A stretch of DNA of 64,000 bases from Paracoccus rhizosphaerae (lineage in GTDB: Bacteria > Pseudomonadota > Alphaproteobacteria > Rhodobacterales > Rhodobacteraceae): contig NZ_JAOTBE010000015.1 in NCBI RefSeq assembly GCF_026162645.1, positions 1 through 64,000 of the forward strand, given 5' to 3'. How positions within the stretch are numbered: position 1 is the stretch's first letter; the number at the start of each line of letters is the position of its first letter. The notes beneath the pieces are model-generated. The model worked only from the letters and a program-made list of their open reading frames with translations, ran no database searches and was not told the origin of the DNA. The position numbers were made by a program, and so were the translations under genes. Shown here one piece after another: positions 53,723 to 62,571 of this stretch.

Positions 53723-54315
53723 AAGGCGGCCCTGACGCGGCTGGCAACCTCATTGGCGGTCCCGCTGCCGTCAATCAGCGCAACGCGGCCTGGGCATTCG
53801 GCGGCCAGCGCGCGAAAGCCAAGGGCGAGGCGTTCCTGGAACTGCAGCCCCAGGCTTTCAAATCGGTCCTCGGACCCGCCGCGGGCGTTGCCGCGGGACA
53901 GCCCGGTGGCGGGATTGATGTCGATCACGAAGGTCCGGTCGGGTTCGATGCCGATCATCAACGCGTGCAGGCTGTCGACGATCTGCCGCAGATCGCCGCG
54001 CGCGGCCCCCTGATAGACGCGGGTGCTATCCGCAAAGCGGTCGGTGATGACCACGCGGCCCTGCGCGAGGGCGGGGCGAATGCTGCGCTCCAGATGGTCA
54101 CGGCGGGCGGCCGTAAACAGCAGGCACTCGGTCTCGGGGGACCAGCGTTCGCCGGCACCTTCGACCAGAAGCCGGCGGATTTCCTCGGCGCCGGGGCTGC
54201 CGCCGGGTTCGCGGGTCAGCAGGACGTCGCGGCCCTCGGCGCGCAGAGCCTCGGCCAGAAGGCGGGCTTGCGTGGTCTTGCCGCTGCCGTCGATCCCCTC
54301 GAAGCTGATCAGCAT
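53719..54315 (-). CDS. tmk: Thymidylate kinase
   Basis: 198-residue P-loop kinase that converts dTMP to dTDP. FEGIDGSGKTTQARLLA is the P-loop, LTREPGGSPGAEEIRRLL the DR(Y/H)-preceding block, DRFADSTRVYQGAARG the catalytic DR motif, and RVALIDGSGTANEVASRV the C-terminal adenine contact. Its ATG is one base inside the stop of dacC. Confidence 0.95.
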   Translation of the reverse strand: MLISFEGIDGSGKTTQARLLAEALRAEGRDVLLTREPGGSPGAEEIRRLLVEGAGERWSPETECLLFTAARRDHLERSIRPALAQGRVVITDRFADSTRVYQGAARGDLRQIVDSLHALMIGIEPDRTFVIDINPATGLSRGNARGGSEDRFESLGLQFQERLALGFRALAAECPGRVALIDGSGTANEVASRVRAAL

Positions 54316-55469
54316 TAGCTGCCGGCGGCGTTGATCGCGCGCTGTCCCAGATGCATCACGGCACCCTTCATCCGGCCAAGGAAGCCGGCCTCGGGGATGT
54401 CGGCGGTCGCGATCAGGGGCGTGACCGTGTCCGGAGTTCCGGGGATGGTGACCACCAGCTGCCCAAGCGTTTCGCCCTGACGGATCGGTGCAGGTATGGG
54501 CGATTCATAGACGACCTCGACCCGGACCTGGTCCTGCGCGCCGGCGGGCACCAGGACGTTCACGCCGCTTTCGGTGGTCAGGCCCACACGGCCCGCAGTG
54601 CCCAGCCAGACCGGCGCCTCAACCACATTCTCGCCCGCCGGAACCAGCGTGCTCATGGTGAATTCGCGAAATGCCCAGTTCACCAGCCGCTCAGATTCCT
54701 CGGCCCTTGCGCGGTCCGACGGCAGGCCCGAGATCACGAAGATCACCCGCCGCCCGTCCTGGACCGCCGAGCCGACAAGGCCATAGCCTGCCTCTTCGGT
54801 GTGTCCGGTTTTGAGGCCGTCGGCCGTCCATTCTCCGTTGCCCAGATGCAGCAGGGGATTGCGATTGTTGGCGTTGGCGGGAACACGGTTTTTGTAAGTG
54901 AACTCGGTCATCGCGAAGTATTTGTAGAGTTCCGGAAACTCTCGGATGATGTGCGCGGCCAAAACGCCCAGGTCATGGGTCGACATGCGATGTTCGGGGT
55001 GCGGCCAGCCCGAGGCGTTGGCCAGATGCGTCTGCGTCAGCCCGATCTCCTTGGCACGTTCGTTCATGCGGCGCGCGAAGGCTTCTTCTGTGCCGGCCAG
55101 GCCTTCGGCGACCACCACGCAGGCGTCGTTGCCCGAGTTGATGACGATTCCCTTGATCAGCTGCTCGACCGTGGGGCGGTCGGCAGGTTCGACGAACATC
55201 TTGGACCCGCCCATCTTCCACGCCTTCACCGAGACGGGAAACTCGGTCTCCATCGTCACGCGGCCTTCGTGCAGCGCCTCGAACAGCATGTAGAGCGTCA
55301 TCAGCTTCGACATCGACGCGGGCGGGATCGGCGTGTCCGAGTTCTTCTCCATCAGGACGCTGCCCGACTGGACGTCATAGACCCATGCCGACGTCGCGTT
55401 GGTATCGAAGGCCCGCGCGGGGGCCGCAACGGCCAGCACGGCCGCGATCCAGATCAGAAAGACGCGCAT
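54315..55469 (-). CDS. dacC: D-alanyl-D-alanine carboxypeptidase (penicillin-binding protein 5/6 type)
   Basis: 384-residue S11-family peptidase that trims the terminal D-Ala from peptidoglycan pentapeptides. It has a signal peptide to about residue 20 (APARA), active-site SMSK at Ser52-Lys55, SGND in INSGNDACVVVAEGL, KTG in DGLKTGHTEEAGYG, and a C-terminal beta-domain ending in an amphipathic anchor. It leads the minus-strand run dacC-tmk-holB-tatD-hydrolase-AEC transporter. Confidence 0.94.
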   Translation of the reverse strand: MRVFLIWIAAVLAVAAPARAFDTNATSAWVYDVQSGSVLMEKNSDTPIPPASMSKLMTLYMLFEALHEGRVTMETEFPVSVKAWKMGGSKMFVEPADRPTVEQLIKGIVINSGNDACVVVAEGLAGTEEAFARRMNERAKEIGLTQTHLANASGWPHPEHRMSTHDLGVLAAHIIREFPELYKYFAMTEFTYKNRVPANANNRNPLLHLGNGEWTADGLKTGHTEEAGYGLVGSAVQDGRRVIFVISGLPSDRARAEESERLVNWAFREFTMSTLVPAGENVVEAPVWLGTAGRVGLTTESGVNVLVPAGAQDQVRVEVVYESPIPAPIRQGETLGQLVVTIPGTPDTVTPLIATADIPEAGFLGRMKGAVMHLGQRAINAAGS

Positions 55470-55556
55470 CTCAAGTCCCTTTGCCCCTTTGCGCAGATGG
55501 TTACATCAAGCCGGAATGTCCCGCAACGCGAGAGGGGGCGTTCGCGCAAAAGTTGA

Positions 55557-56129
55557 TCAGCCATCTACCGCCTCGCGCCAGTGCCGGCGGCAGAGAGAGA
55601 CGTAGGTCTCGTTCCCGCCGACCTGCACCTGCGCCCCTTCGGTGATCGCGCGGCCGTCGCTGTCGCGGCGGATGACCATGGTGGCCTTGCGGCCGCAATG
55701 GCAGATGGTGCGGACCTCTCTCAGGTCGTCGGCCAGAGCCAGAAGCGCGGCGGAACCGGGGAACAGCTCACCCCGGAAGTCGACGCGCAGGCCATAGCAC
55801 ATGACGGGGATGCCCAGATCGTCGGCCACCCGTGCCAGTTGCCAGACCTGATGGTGGGTCAGAAACTGCGCCTCGTCCACGAAGACACAGGAGGGTCGCG
55901 GGTCGGTCTTCGCGATCAGTGCGCCCAAGTCCGTCGAGGCATCGAAGGTCTGCGCGACATCGGCGATGCCGATGCGGCTGGCGATCCGGCCCGGACCCGC
56001 GCGGCTGTCCAGCGCCGCCGTCAGCAGCAGCGTATCCATCCCGCGTTCGCGGTAATTGTAGGACGCCTGCAGCAGCAATGTGCTCTTGCCGGCATTCATC
56101 GTCGAGTAGTTGAAATAGAGTTTGGCCAT
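55557..56129 (-). CDS. tdk: Thymidine kinase
   Basis: 190-residue type-II thymidine kinase of nucleoside salvage. The P-loop is NYSTMNAGKSTLLLQASY, VFVDEAQFLTHHQ holds the catalytic Glu, and the zinc site is formed by ICHCGRKATM with CRRHW near the C-terminus. The start is at 56129, downstream of the rhlE terminator, so it has its own promoter. Confidence 0.94.
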   Translation of the reverse strand: MAKLYFNYSTMNAGKSTLLLQASYNYRERGMDTLLLTAALDSRAGPGRIASRIGIADVAQTFDASTDLGALIAKTDPRPSCVFVDEAQFLTHHQVWQLARVADDLGIPVMCYGLRVDFRGELFPGSAALLALADDLREVRTICHCGRKATMVIRRDSDGRAITEGAQVQVGGNETYVSLCRRHWREAVDG

Positions 56130-56171
56130 GTTGGCCGCCGCTTACCGGCAGCGCGGCCGCTGGACAAGCAA

Positions 56172-56197
56172 AAGCCGCGGGAGGGACCCCGCGGCTT
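56172..56197 (-). terminator. Terminator of rhlE
   Basis: 10-bp perfect stem AAGCCGCGGG (56172-56181) / CCCGCGGCTT (56188-56197), loop of 6, followed on the minus strand by TTTTGCTT. It separates rhlE from tdk. Confidence 0.7.
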
Positions 56198-56215
56198 CGT
56201 CGTTTTGTCCGCCGG

Positions 56216-57577
56216 TCAAGCCTGGCGGCTTTTCGGCTGGCGCGAGGGGCGCCGTGCGGGGCGCTTGTTGCCGCCGTCCATCGGCTTGCCGCGTCCGCGC
56301 TGCGGTCCCGGCGCCACGGCTGCGCCGCCTGCATGGGGTGCGCCACCGATGACAGGGATCGGGGCCTTCATGGCCTTCTCGATCGCGCGCAGCTCGCCCA
56401 TCTCGGCAGGGGAGCAGAAGGCCACGGCGCGTCCGTCGCGACCGGCCCGCGCGGTGCGGCCGATGCGGTGGACATAGTTCTCGGGGACGTTCGGCAGATC
56501 ATAGTTGTAGACATGCGCGACCTCGGGGATGTCCAAGCCACGCGCGGCGACGTCCGTGGCGACCAGCACCTTGGTCTGGCCCTGGCGGAAGGCTTCCAGC
56601 GCGCGCTCGCGCTGGCCCTGCGATTTGTTGCCGTGGATCGCGGCGACGGCGAAGCCCCACTTCTCCAGCAGCTTGGCCAGCTTTTCGCATCCGTGCTTGG
56701 TGCGGCCGAAAACCATCGCAAGCTCGTCCGTATGCTTGGACATGTATTCCGCCAGCAGCGTCGCCTTGTCGCCCTGAGTGGTGAAGTGCACGCCCTGTTC
56801 GATCTTCTTCGCCGCCTGGCCCGGAGGGTTCACCGCGACCTTGACCGGATCGGTCAGGTAGGTGTCCGACAGCTCCTGCATCAGCTTGGGCATGGTGGCC
56901 GAGAACATCAGCGTCTGACGCTCGCGGGGCAGCATCCGCGCGATCTTGCGCAGGGTGTGGATGAAGCCGATGTCCAGCATCTGGTCGGCCTCGTCCAGCA
57001 CTAGGTAGGTGGTGGCCTCGAGGCTGATGGCGCGACGCTCGATCAGGTCCATCAGACGGCCGGGCGTGGCAATCAGCACGTCGACGCCGCGCGACAGACG
57101 CTCGGTCTGGACGTTGATCGAGGCGCCGCCGACCACGCGGAACGACCGGATCGGCGTGCCTTCGGCATAGGCGTCGATATTGGCGGCGATCTGGGTGGCC
57201 AGTTCACGCGTCGGCGCCAGGATCAGCGCACGGCAGGTGCGCGGGTCGGGCTTCTTGCCATAGTTGATCAGCCGCGTCAGCATCGGCAGGCCGAAAGCAG
57301 CCGTCTTGCCGGTACCGGTCTGCGCCAGGCCCAGCACGTCGCGGCCCTGGACCACCGCGGGTATACCCTGTTCCTGGATCGGCGTCGGCTTGGTCAGGCC
57401 CATGGCCGTGATGTTGGCGTTAATGCGGTGGTCGATGCCCATGTCGGCAAAGGGGCCGGTCGGCAGCGGGTCGCGGGCCGCGGCGCGGCGTCCTTCGTTG
57501 GCGGCCAGCGGCGCGGCGTTGCGGGGCGCGGATTTGCCGCCGCGGTTCGGACGGCGGCGGGTGTTGTTCTGTTCCAT
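56216..57577 (-). CDS. rhlE: ATP-dependent RNA helicase RhlE
   Basis: 453-residue DEAD-box helicase. The motifs LAQTGTGKTAAF, APTRELATQIA, DEADQMLDIGF, FSATMP and HRIGRTARAG are complete, followed by a short basic tail rich in Gly, Arg and Lys without an extra domain. The helicase core begins near residue 40. The 222-bp leader up to dtd has no gene and may hold cold-shock-type control, as for other members (inference). Confidence 0.93.
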   Translation of the reverse strand: MEQNNTRRRPNRGGKSAPRNAAPLAANEGRRAAARDPLPTGPFADMGIDHRINANITAMGLTKPTPIQEQGIPAVVQGRDVLGLAQTGTGKTAAFGLPMLTRLINYGKKPDPRTCRALILAPTRELATQIAANIDAYAEGTPIRSFRVVGGASINVQTERLSRGVDVLIATPGRLMDLIERRAISLEATTYLVLDEADQMLDIGFIHTLRKIARMLPRERQTLMFSATMPKLMQELSDTYLTDPVKVAVNPPGQAAKKIEQGVHFTTQGDKATLLAEYMSKHTDELAMVFGRTKHGCEKLAKLLEKWGFAVAAIHGNKSQGQRERALEAFRQGQTKVLVATDVAARGLDIPEVAHVYNYDLPNVPENYVHRIGRTARAGRDGRAVAFCSPAEMGELRAIEKAMKAPIPVIGGAPHAGGAAVAPGPQRGRGKPMDGGNKRPARRPSRQPKSRQA

Positions 57578-57799
57578 GACATCTTTCGGCCCGGCATCCC
57601 CCGTATCGGACGCAAGAGCAGGGGCCGTGCGGTCGCACAGCCAATTGCAGGGGTGCAGGCGCGATACGAGGATGCCTGCTGCCTCCCCGCGTGAATGGGA
57701 AACCGGATGGGGTATCGGCGTCGGACGGGCATGGCCCAGTGGCTGCTCACGCGGCAGCGGACGGCGATGGGATGCAAATAGGCCATGGCGGCCCGAAAG

Positions 57800-58249
57800 T
57801 CAAGTGCGGTCGGCGCTGTCCAGCCAGATCGTCACCGGGCCGTCGTTGACCAGGGACACCGCCATGTCGGCGCCGAAGCTGCCGGTTTCGACATGGACAC
57901 CAAGGTCGCGCAGGCTTTCGGCGAAGCGTTCGTAAAGGCGACGACCATCCTCCGGCGCGGCGGCCGACGAGAAGCCGGGGCGGTTTCCGGTGCGCGTGTC
58001 CGCCGCCAGGGTGAACTGGCTGACGACCAGCGCGCTGCCGCCCGTGTCTAAAAGCGACCGATTCATGCGGCCTTCGTCGTCGCGGAAGATCCGCAGCTTG
58101 GCCACGCGGGCCGCCAGCTTGTCGGCGGCGGCGTCCTGATCGCCCTGCATGGCGCAGACCAGGATCATCAGGCCGGGACCGGTGCGCCCGATCACGTCAC
58201 CATCGACGGTGACCGAGGCCTCGGTCACCCGCTGGACCAGCGCTCTCAT
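57800..58249 (-). CDS. dtd: D-aminoacyl-tRNA deacylase
   Basis: 149-residue enzyme that removes D-amino acids (and glycine) mischarged on t[20 protein letters not shown] at the N-terminus, the SQFTLAADT motif, and [13 protein letters not shown] with the cross-subunit Gly-cis-Pro are present. The ATG at 58249 overlaps the stop of the small membrane protein by 4 bases; the longer frame upstream is a shadow of that gene. Confidence 0.94.
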   Translation of the reverse strand: MRALVQRVTEASVTVDGDVIGRTGPGLMILVCAMQGDQDAAADKLAARVAKLRIFRDDEGRMNRSLLDTGGSALVVSQFTLAADTRTGNRPGFSSAAAPEDGRRLYERFAESLRDLGVHVETGSFGADMAVSLVNDGPVTIWLDSADRT

Positions 58250-58473
58250 GATGCCAGGATGATGGCGATGACCACCATCATCAGCCCGATGGCGGATGCC
58301 GCCAGGGCCGCCATGTTGACCGCCAGTACCCCACGCATGTGGGCGCGCAGCGCGGCGTCGTCCAAGCCTCGCCTGCGCGCGCGGGCGACGGTGAAGATGC
58401 ACCAGACCAGCGCCACAAGGCCCGCCAGCGTCAGCGCCGCACCCGCCCAGATGATCCAGTCGTAAAGGCCCAT
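58246..58473 (-). CDS. Small membrane protein of unknown function
   Basis: 75 residues with two membrane spans (about 7-29 and 50-73) joined by a basic, Arg-rich loop ([19 protein letters not shown]). Lengths and position directly before dtd are seen in related bacteria as I recall, but no function is known. It overlaps dtd by 4 bases and so is co-translated with it. Confidence 0.8.
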   Translation of the reverse strand: MGLYDWIIWAGAALTLAGLVALVWCIFTVARARRRGLDDAALRAHMRGVLAVNMAALAASAIGLMMVVIAIILAS

Positions 58474-58572
58474 GCCCGCTCCTGCCGTTGGGGTCGGGCC
58501 GTCCTAGCGACGATTGCGCCTTGCGGCAAGACCGCCTAACACCACGCGAAAACCAGACGAAGGACGAATCCG

Positions 58573-58824
58573 ATGCCCGACGATCAAGCCTATGGGGTCG
58601 CAGCCGACGAGCTGCGCCAGTTCATCGAACAGTTCGAGCAGCTGGAGGCCGAGAAGAAGGACGTCGCCGAGCGCCAGAAGGAGATCATGTCCGAGGCCAA
58701 GGCCCGCGGATATGACACAAAGGTCATGAAGAAGATCATCGCCCTGCGCAAGCGCGACCGTGACGACATCGCCGAGGAGGAAGCCATCCTCGACATGTAC
58801 AAGGCCGCGTTGGGAATGGAGTGA
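58573..58824 (+). CDS. gapR: Nucleoid-associated protein GapR (DUF2312)
   Basis: 83-residue helical protein. The DUF2312 pattern is clear: [40 protein letters not shown] and [18 protein letters not shown]. GapR dimers or tetramers clamp overtwisted AT-rich DNA ahead of the replication fork in Caulobacter. It ends 4 bases from the convergent hypothetical gene. Confidence 0.95.
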   Translation: MPDDQAYGVAADELRQFIEQFEQLEAEKKDVAERQKEIMSEAKARGYDTKVMKKIIALRKRDRDDIAEEEAILDMYKAALGME

Positions 58825-58828
58825 CCTT

Positions 58829-59704
58829 CTAGGGCAGGATGAACTCGACCCCCGGCAGGACCGCAATCTCGGCCACGTCGGCGCGATAGGCCGCGGTCAC
58901 CTGATCGACCAGATCCTGGTCCCAGCCCGGCAGGTCGATCACCTGGTCCAGCGCGTCCGGAAGGGCATGCGTCGCCAGAACCTCTCCGTAAAGCTGGCGG
59001 CGCTGCGGCACGGACATCTGGTCGCGGCCCGCCATCGCGTCGCGCAGACGGGCGATGCCCAGATCGCCCAGAAGGTCGTGCAGATAGAGCAGCCCGCCAG
59101 TCAACGGAACCTCGGGCGGCAGGGCGCCGACCAGGCGGACGACCTCGGGCCAGATCAGCGGCACGTCCTCGTGGCACCAGAGCACGATCCGCCGGCCCTG
59201 TGCCGCGCGGACAAGGCCCTGGATCGTCGTCCGCCAGCGCAGCTGCAGCGGATGGCAACCCTGCATCAGGTCGTCATAGCCGCTGCCGCTGAACTGCGGC
59301 AGCACCTCTGACAAAAGCGTCGCGGGATTGCGCAGGGCCACGAAGTACTCGGTCTTGGCCGAGGGAAACAGCCGCCCCAATGCGGCCGCGCGCATTCCCA
59401 TCTGGGGATATAGCCCCTCGTGCCCGACGGCGCGACCTGGCGCGCCCATGAAGGTGGGCGTCGACATCACCACGCGCTTCGGGTCATCGGAATGGAGCAT
59501 CGCGTCCAGCATGATCTGCTCCATTTCGGGGGTGGCGGTTCCGCCGTTCAACGACTTCACCGCCTCTTCGAAAAGGCCGCGATGGCGGTTCGGCGTGACC
59601 ACCTCGGTCCCCGCCTGGCGAAGGGCCGCGCGGTTGTTCAGCAGGGTCTTGAGCAGCCGGTCGCCGTCGGTGCCGTGCACCCCCATGTGAAAAGCCACCT
59701 GCAT
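58829..59704 (-). CDS. Conserved hypothetical protein (possibly sulfotransferase-like)
   Basis: 291-residue cytoplasmic protein. HMGVHGTDGDRLLKTLLNNR near residue 6 resembles the PAPS-binding start of sulfotransferase-fold proteins, and FVALRNPATLLSEVLPQF in the middle resembles the following RxP-type block. The match is loose and I know no characterised member. The remaining part has predicted helices and no cysteine clusters. It is convergent with gapR and divergent from the FbpB-like permease. Treat the fold suggestion as tentative. Confidence 0.7.
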   Translation of the reverse strand: MQVAFHMGVHGTDGDRLLKTLLNNRAALRQAGTEVVTPNRHRGLFEEAVKSLNGGTATPEMEQIMLDAMLHSDDPKRVVMSTPTFMGAPGRAVGHEGLYPQMGMRAAALGRLFPSAKTEYFVALRNPATLLSEVLPQFSGSGYDDLMQGCHPLQLRWRTTIQGLVRAAQGRRIVLWCHEDVPLIWPEVVRLVGALPPEVPLTGGLLYLHDLLGDLGIARLRDAMAGRDQMSVPQRRQLYGEVLATHALPDALDQVIDLPGWDQDLVDQVTAAYRADVAEIAVLPGVEFILP

Positions 59705-59795
59705 CGTCGTGTCCCGCCGCCCCGCTCGCTGTCTTGCGGCGCAATCTAGCCGTCTGGCGTGGACAGTCAAATCGCTTTGCCTTAACGCCATCTGC

Positions 59796-61520
59796 ATGAC
59801 CCGAACGACCGCCAGACGTCGCCACGACCACGCCCTGCGCCAGGCAGGCGGTCGCGGATGGTCGCTGGCCGCGATCGCCGTGGCGGGACTGGTCCTGATG
59901 CCGGTCCTGGCGGTCGCCTGGATCGCGGCGAACCCCACCGACAACATCTGGCCGCACCTTTTGTCCACGGTCATGCCGCGCTATTTCGGCAACACGGTGG
60001 TGCTGGCGGCAGGAACGGGCCTTCTGGCGGCGGCGATGGGGGCGGGGGCAGCCTGGCTGATCAGCATGTACGACTTTCCGGGCCGGGGCGCGCTGCAATG
60101 GCTGCTTTTGCTGCCGCTGGCGGTTCCGGCCTATATCGGTGCGTACGCGCTGGCCGATTTCCTGGACTATTCCGGTCCGGTGCAGATTGCGCTGCGTGGT
60201 TGGTTCGGCTGGGAAAGCGCGCGCGACTATTGGTTTCCGCGCATCCGCTCGATCGAGGCGGCGATCGTAGTGCTGGCCTCGGCGCTTTATCCCTATGTCT
60301 ACCTGCTGACCCGCGCCGCGCTGATCGAGCAGTCCGGCAGCGCCTACGAGGTCGCGCGTGCCCTCGGTACCGGGCCTTGGTCGCTGTTCCGGCGCGTCGG
60401 CCTGCCGCTTGCGCGCCCGGCCATCGTCGCGGGGGCGGCCATCGCCATGATGGAGGCCGTGGCCGACTATGGCGTCGTCAGCTATTTCGGGGTGCAGACC
60501 CTGAACACCGGGATCTTCACGACTTGGCTGGAGCGCCGCAATGCCGGCGGCGCGGCGCAGATCGCCTGCGTCATCCTGCTGATCGTCGTTGCCCTGGCGC
60601 TGTGGGAACGCTTCGCCCGTCGCAACGCCCGCTATCACCAGAGCGCGCGCCAGCCCCGCCCCATCCAGCGCCAGCGGCTGCGCCCGTTGGTCGGCCTGAT
60701 GGCGATGGCGGCCTGCGTGCTGCCTTTCGCGCTTGGCTTCCTGCTGCCCGTGGGGGTGATCCTGCGCTATGCGCTGGCCTATCCGCAGGGCTGGGTGACG
60801 CCGGGCCTGCTGCGTGCGGCATGGCACACCATCATGCTGGGGGGGATGGCGTCTTTGCTGACGGTGGGGATGGCACTTGTCATGGTCTATGGCACGCGGC
60901 TGTCGGGACGCGCGCTGCCCCGCCTTCTGTTACCCGTGACGACCGTGGGCTATGCCGCGCCGGGAGCGGTTCTGGCCGTGGGGATCCTGATCCCGCTGGC
61001 GGCCCTGGACCACCGGGTCGCCGATGGCTGGCTGGCCGTGACCGGCAGCGATCCGGGGCTGATCCTGACCGGCAGCGGCGCGGCCATCGTGCTTGCCTAT
61101 GTCGTGCGCTTCTTCGCCATCGGGCAGGGCGCCATCGACGGCGCCTTCACCCGGGTACCGCCATCGCTGCCCATGGCGGCGCGGTCGCTTGGCCGTGACA
61201 GCGCCGGCGTCCTGCGCGACGTCTTCCTGCCGCTGATGCGCGGTTCCGTCGGAGCGGCGCTGCTTCTGGTGTTCGTCGATTGCGTCAAGGAGCTTCCGGC
61301 GACGCTGCTGCTGCGCCCCTTCAACTACGAGACCCTGGCCACCCGCACGCATGAACGCGCCAGCCTCGAGGATCTGGGGAATGCCGCTCCGGCCGCGCTG
61401 CTGGTCATGGCGGTGGGACTTCTGGCGGTCGCCCTTCTGGCACGCACCAACCTGGGCGCCGCCACGCGCGACTTGCGGAATTCTGCGGGGCAGGGTAACG
61501 GATCGGAAACGCCGGCTTAG
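59796..61520 (+). CDS. Iron(III)-type ABC transporter permease (FbpB-like)
   Basis: 574-residue permease with two fused transport domains of about six spans each. Coupling loops are YEVARALGTGPWSLFRRVGLP in the first half and MAARSLGRDSAGVLRDVFLP in the second, the layout of FbpB/SfuB ferric iron permeases. No binding protein or ATPase gene is adjacent, and the window passes directly into the island. Its TAG stop at 61518-61520 lies inside the 5' end of the tRNA-Thr remnant, so the last three codons are tRNA sequence. The natural end may have been altered. Confidence 0.88.
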   Translation: MTRTTARRRHDHALRQAGGRGWSLAAIAVAGLVLMPVLAVAWIAANPTDNIWPHLLSTVMPRYFGNTVVLAAGTGLLAAAMGAGAAWLISMYDFPGRGALQWLLLLPLAVPAYIGAYALADFLDYSGPVQIALRGWFGWESARDYWFPRIRSIEAAIVVLASALYPYVYLLTRAALIEQSGSAYEVARALGTGPWSLFRRVGLPLARPAIVAGAAIAMMEAVADYGVVSYFGVQTLNTGIFTTWLERRNAGGAAQIACVILLIVVALALWERFARRNARYHQSARQPRPIQRQRLRPLVGLMAMAACVLPFALGFLLPVGVILRYALAYPQGWVTPGLLRAAWHTIMLGGMASLLTVGMALVMVYGTRLSGRALPRLLLPVTTVGYAAPGAVLAVGILIPLAALDHRVADGWLAVTGSDPGLILTGSGAAIVLAYVVRFFAIGQGAIDGAFTRVPPSLPMAARSLGRDSAGVLRDVFLPLMRGSVGAALLLVFVDCVKELPATLLLRPFNYETLATRTHERASLEDLGNAAPAALLVMAVGLLAVALLARTNLGAATRDLRNSAGQGNGSETPA

Positions 61521-61565
61521 CTCAGTGGTAGAGCGTCTGATTTGTAATCAGGGGGTCGGGGGTTC
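61511..61565 (+). pseudogene. Truncated tRNA-Thr(UGU)
   Basis: GCCGGCT acceptor strand, D-arm GCTC...GAGC, anticodon stem-loop TCTGA-TTTGTAA-TCAGG with anticodon TGT, variable loop and GGGGGTTC of the T-arm are all in place (61511-61565). After TTC the sequence becomes TTATCTTACCC, so the T-stem cannot close and the 3' acceptor half (AGCCGGC plus discriminator) is missing. The gene cannot make a tRNA. The break is inside the T-loop, a classic integrase attachment position. Confidence 0.85.
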
Positions 61566-61578
61566 TTATCTTACCCGC

Positions 61579-61591
61579 GCTGTAGTACAGC
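61579..61591. repeat. Perfect palindrome next to the tRNA break
   Basis: GCTGTA-G-TACAGC, 13 bases after the end of the tRNA remnant. It could be a recombinase core or terminal-repeat remnant; no second copy was seen within the window. Confidence 0.4.
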
Positions 61592-61984
61592 TTAACTGTC
61601 CGGTGTACCTCTCGGAAGTGCCTCAGAATGCTCTACTTCTCGTACTCGTTCAGGCAACTCTATGCGTACACATTAACAGGGATAGTTATGCCCATCGCTC
61701 CTGCTTAGTTTTTTCTGCGGAGTTCACTTCATGAGCGGCACAAACAATACGCCGTGGAGCACCGATGATCCGTCTGCGGCGTCGACGAGGGCGATATGGC
61801 AGCTGTCGAGCCGCCAAACAGCGCACGGGCATTCATCTGAAGCTCAGCACTCGGCGCGGTGTTTGCCGTGCTCCTGCGAACTATCATCAAGATTGAACAA
61901 GCCAGATATCTGCGGGCGACTGGCCGTATAAGCTGTTTTCGCATAGCGCCTACAATTCGAAGATGTCGGTCATGCGGTGGCAGA

Positions 61985-62037
61985 GCATGATCCGGGCGGG
62001 CGGAGACATCCGCCATCGCAGCCCGGCCGGATCATGC
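61985..62037. repeat. Long imperfect inverted repeat in the island
   Basis: Left arm GCATGATCCGGGCGGGC (61985-62001) and right arm GCCCGGCCGGATCATGC (62021-62037) differ from perfect pairing at one position in 17. The 19-base spacer overlaps an inner GGCGGA/TCCGCC hairpin. It follows directly the stop of the broken minus-strand frame, so it may be that gene's transcript end; an insertion-element end is the alternative. Confidence 0.6.
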
Positions 62038-62487
62038 GTTTAGAGGGAAGGTGATCTCGTGAAGTTCTAATAAAAATAGTCTTGTCCGTTCGTCGGCGAC
62101 GCGCAACAGGGAGTAGATCCCGCGGGAAAGCCGGCGCTCTCTCCGATCTGTTGAGCTTCGGCGCGAGAAGCGGCGCGCGCGTCCTCAGTCTCATGAGCAC
62201 CAACATGATTTTAACCATGACCGCAGGTGCAACTTTGGTGATATATGGAGCTGGAGGTGCGGCTGGTAGATCTTCGCTCAGAAGAAATCTTACCAGCTGC
62301 TCAGCCGCATGGGCGAATGGAGGTGCAGCGGTAGGAGCCGGCACAGCGCGGCTGCGGGGGCTCCTTATGCTCGGCTTCTCGAAGCGGCCGCTCAACCGAG
62401 GCACAGCAAAGTCGACAACGCAGCCTGAAGCGATTTCTGAGTGCCGTGCTAATCTGCATAGCGCTGGGTCAGGCGTCCCCACGCAAT

Positions 62488-62516
62488 TTGCAGTGCGGCG
62501 CCCGCCCTGTTACACA
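62488..62516 (+). promoter_or_regulatory. Promoter candidate for the dnd-like operon
   Basis: TTGCAG (62488-62493), 17 bases, TACACA (62511-62516), 56 bases before the dndC start codon. Moderate match to the housekeeping consensus. Confidence 0.4.
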
Positions 62517-62571
62517 ATATGCAGCAGCCAGAGCGATGGAATCGCGCAGGTAACGAGGGGGAATACAGCCC

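Larger units (their letters stand above)
61566..62571. other. Low-GC island start without a convincing gene
   Basis: About 1 kb of clearly lower GC (about half by eye, against about two thirds before). Open frames of 60-170 codons exist on both strands but none resembles a known protein or has good codon pattern. One short minus-strand frame ending near 62030 reads GIYSLLRVADERTRLFLLEL then HEITFPLNA and stop, and looks like a real C-terminus whose upstream part is broken. An ORF from 61731 has GGAG before its ATG but no recognisable product. I take this as decayed mobile DNA. Confidence 0.55.

Noticed and set aside
61970-62482. 170-codon minus-strand ORF in the island
   Set aside because: No similarity and the residue content is random-like; another frame of the same DNA looks more protein-like at its end.
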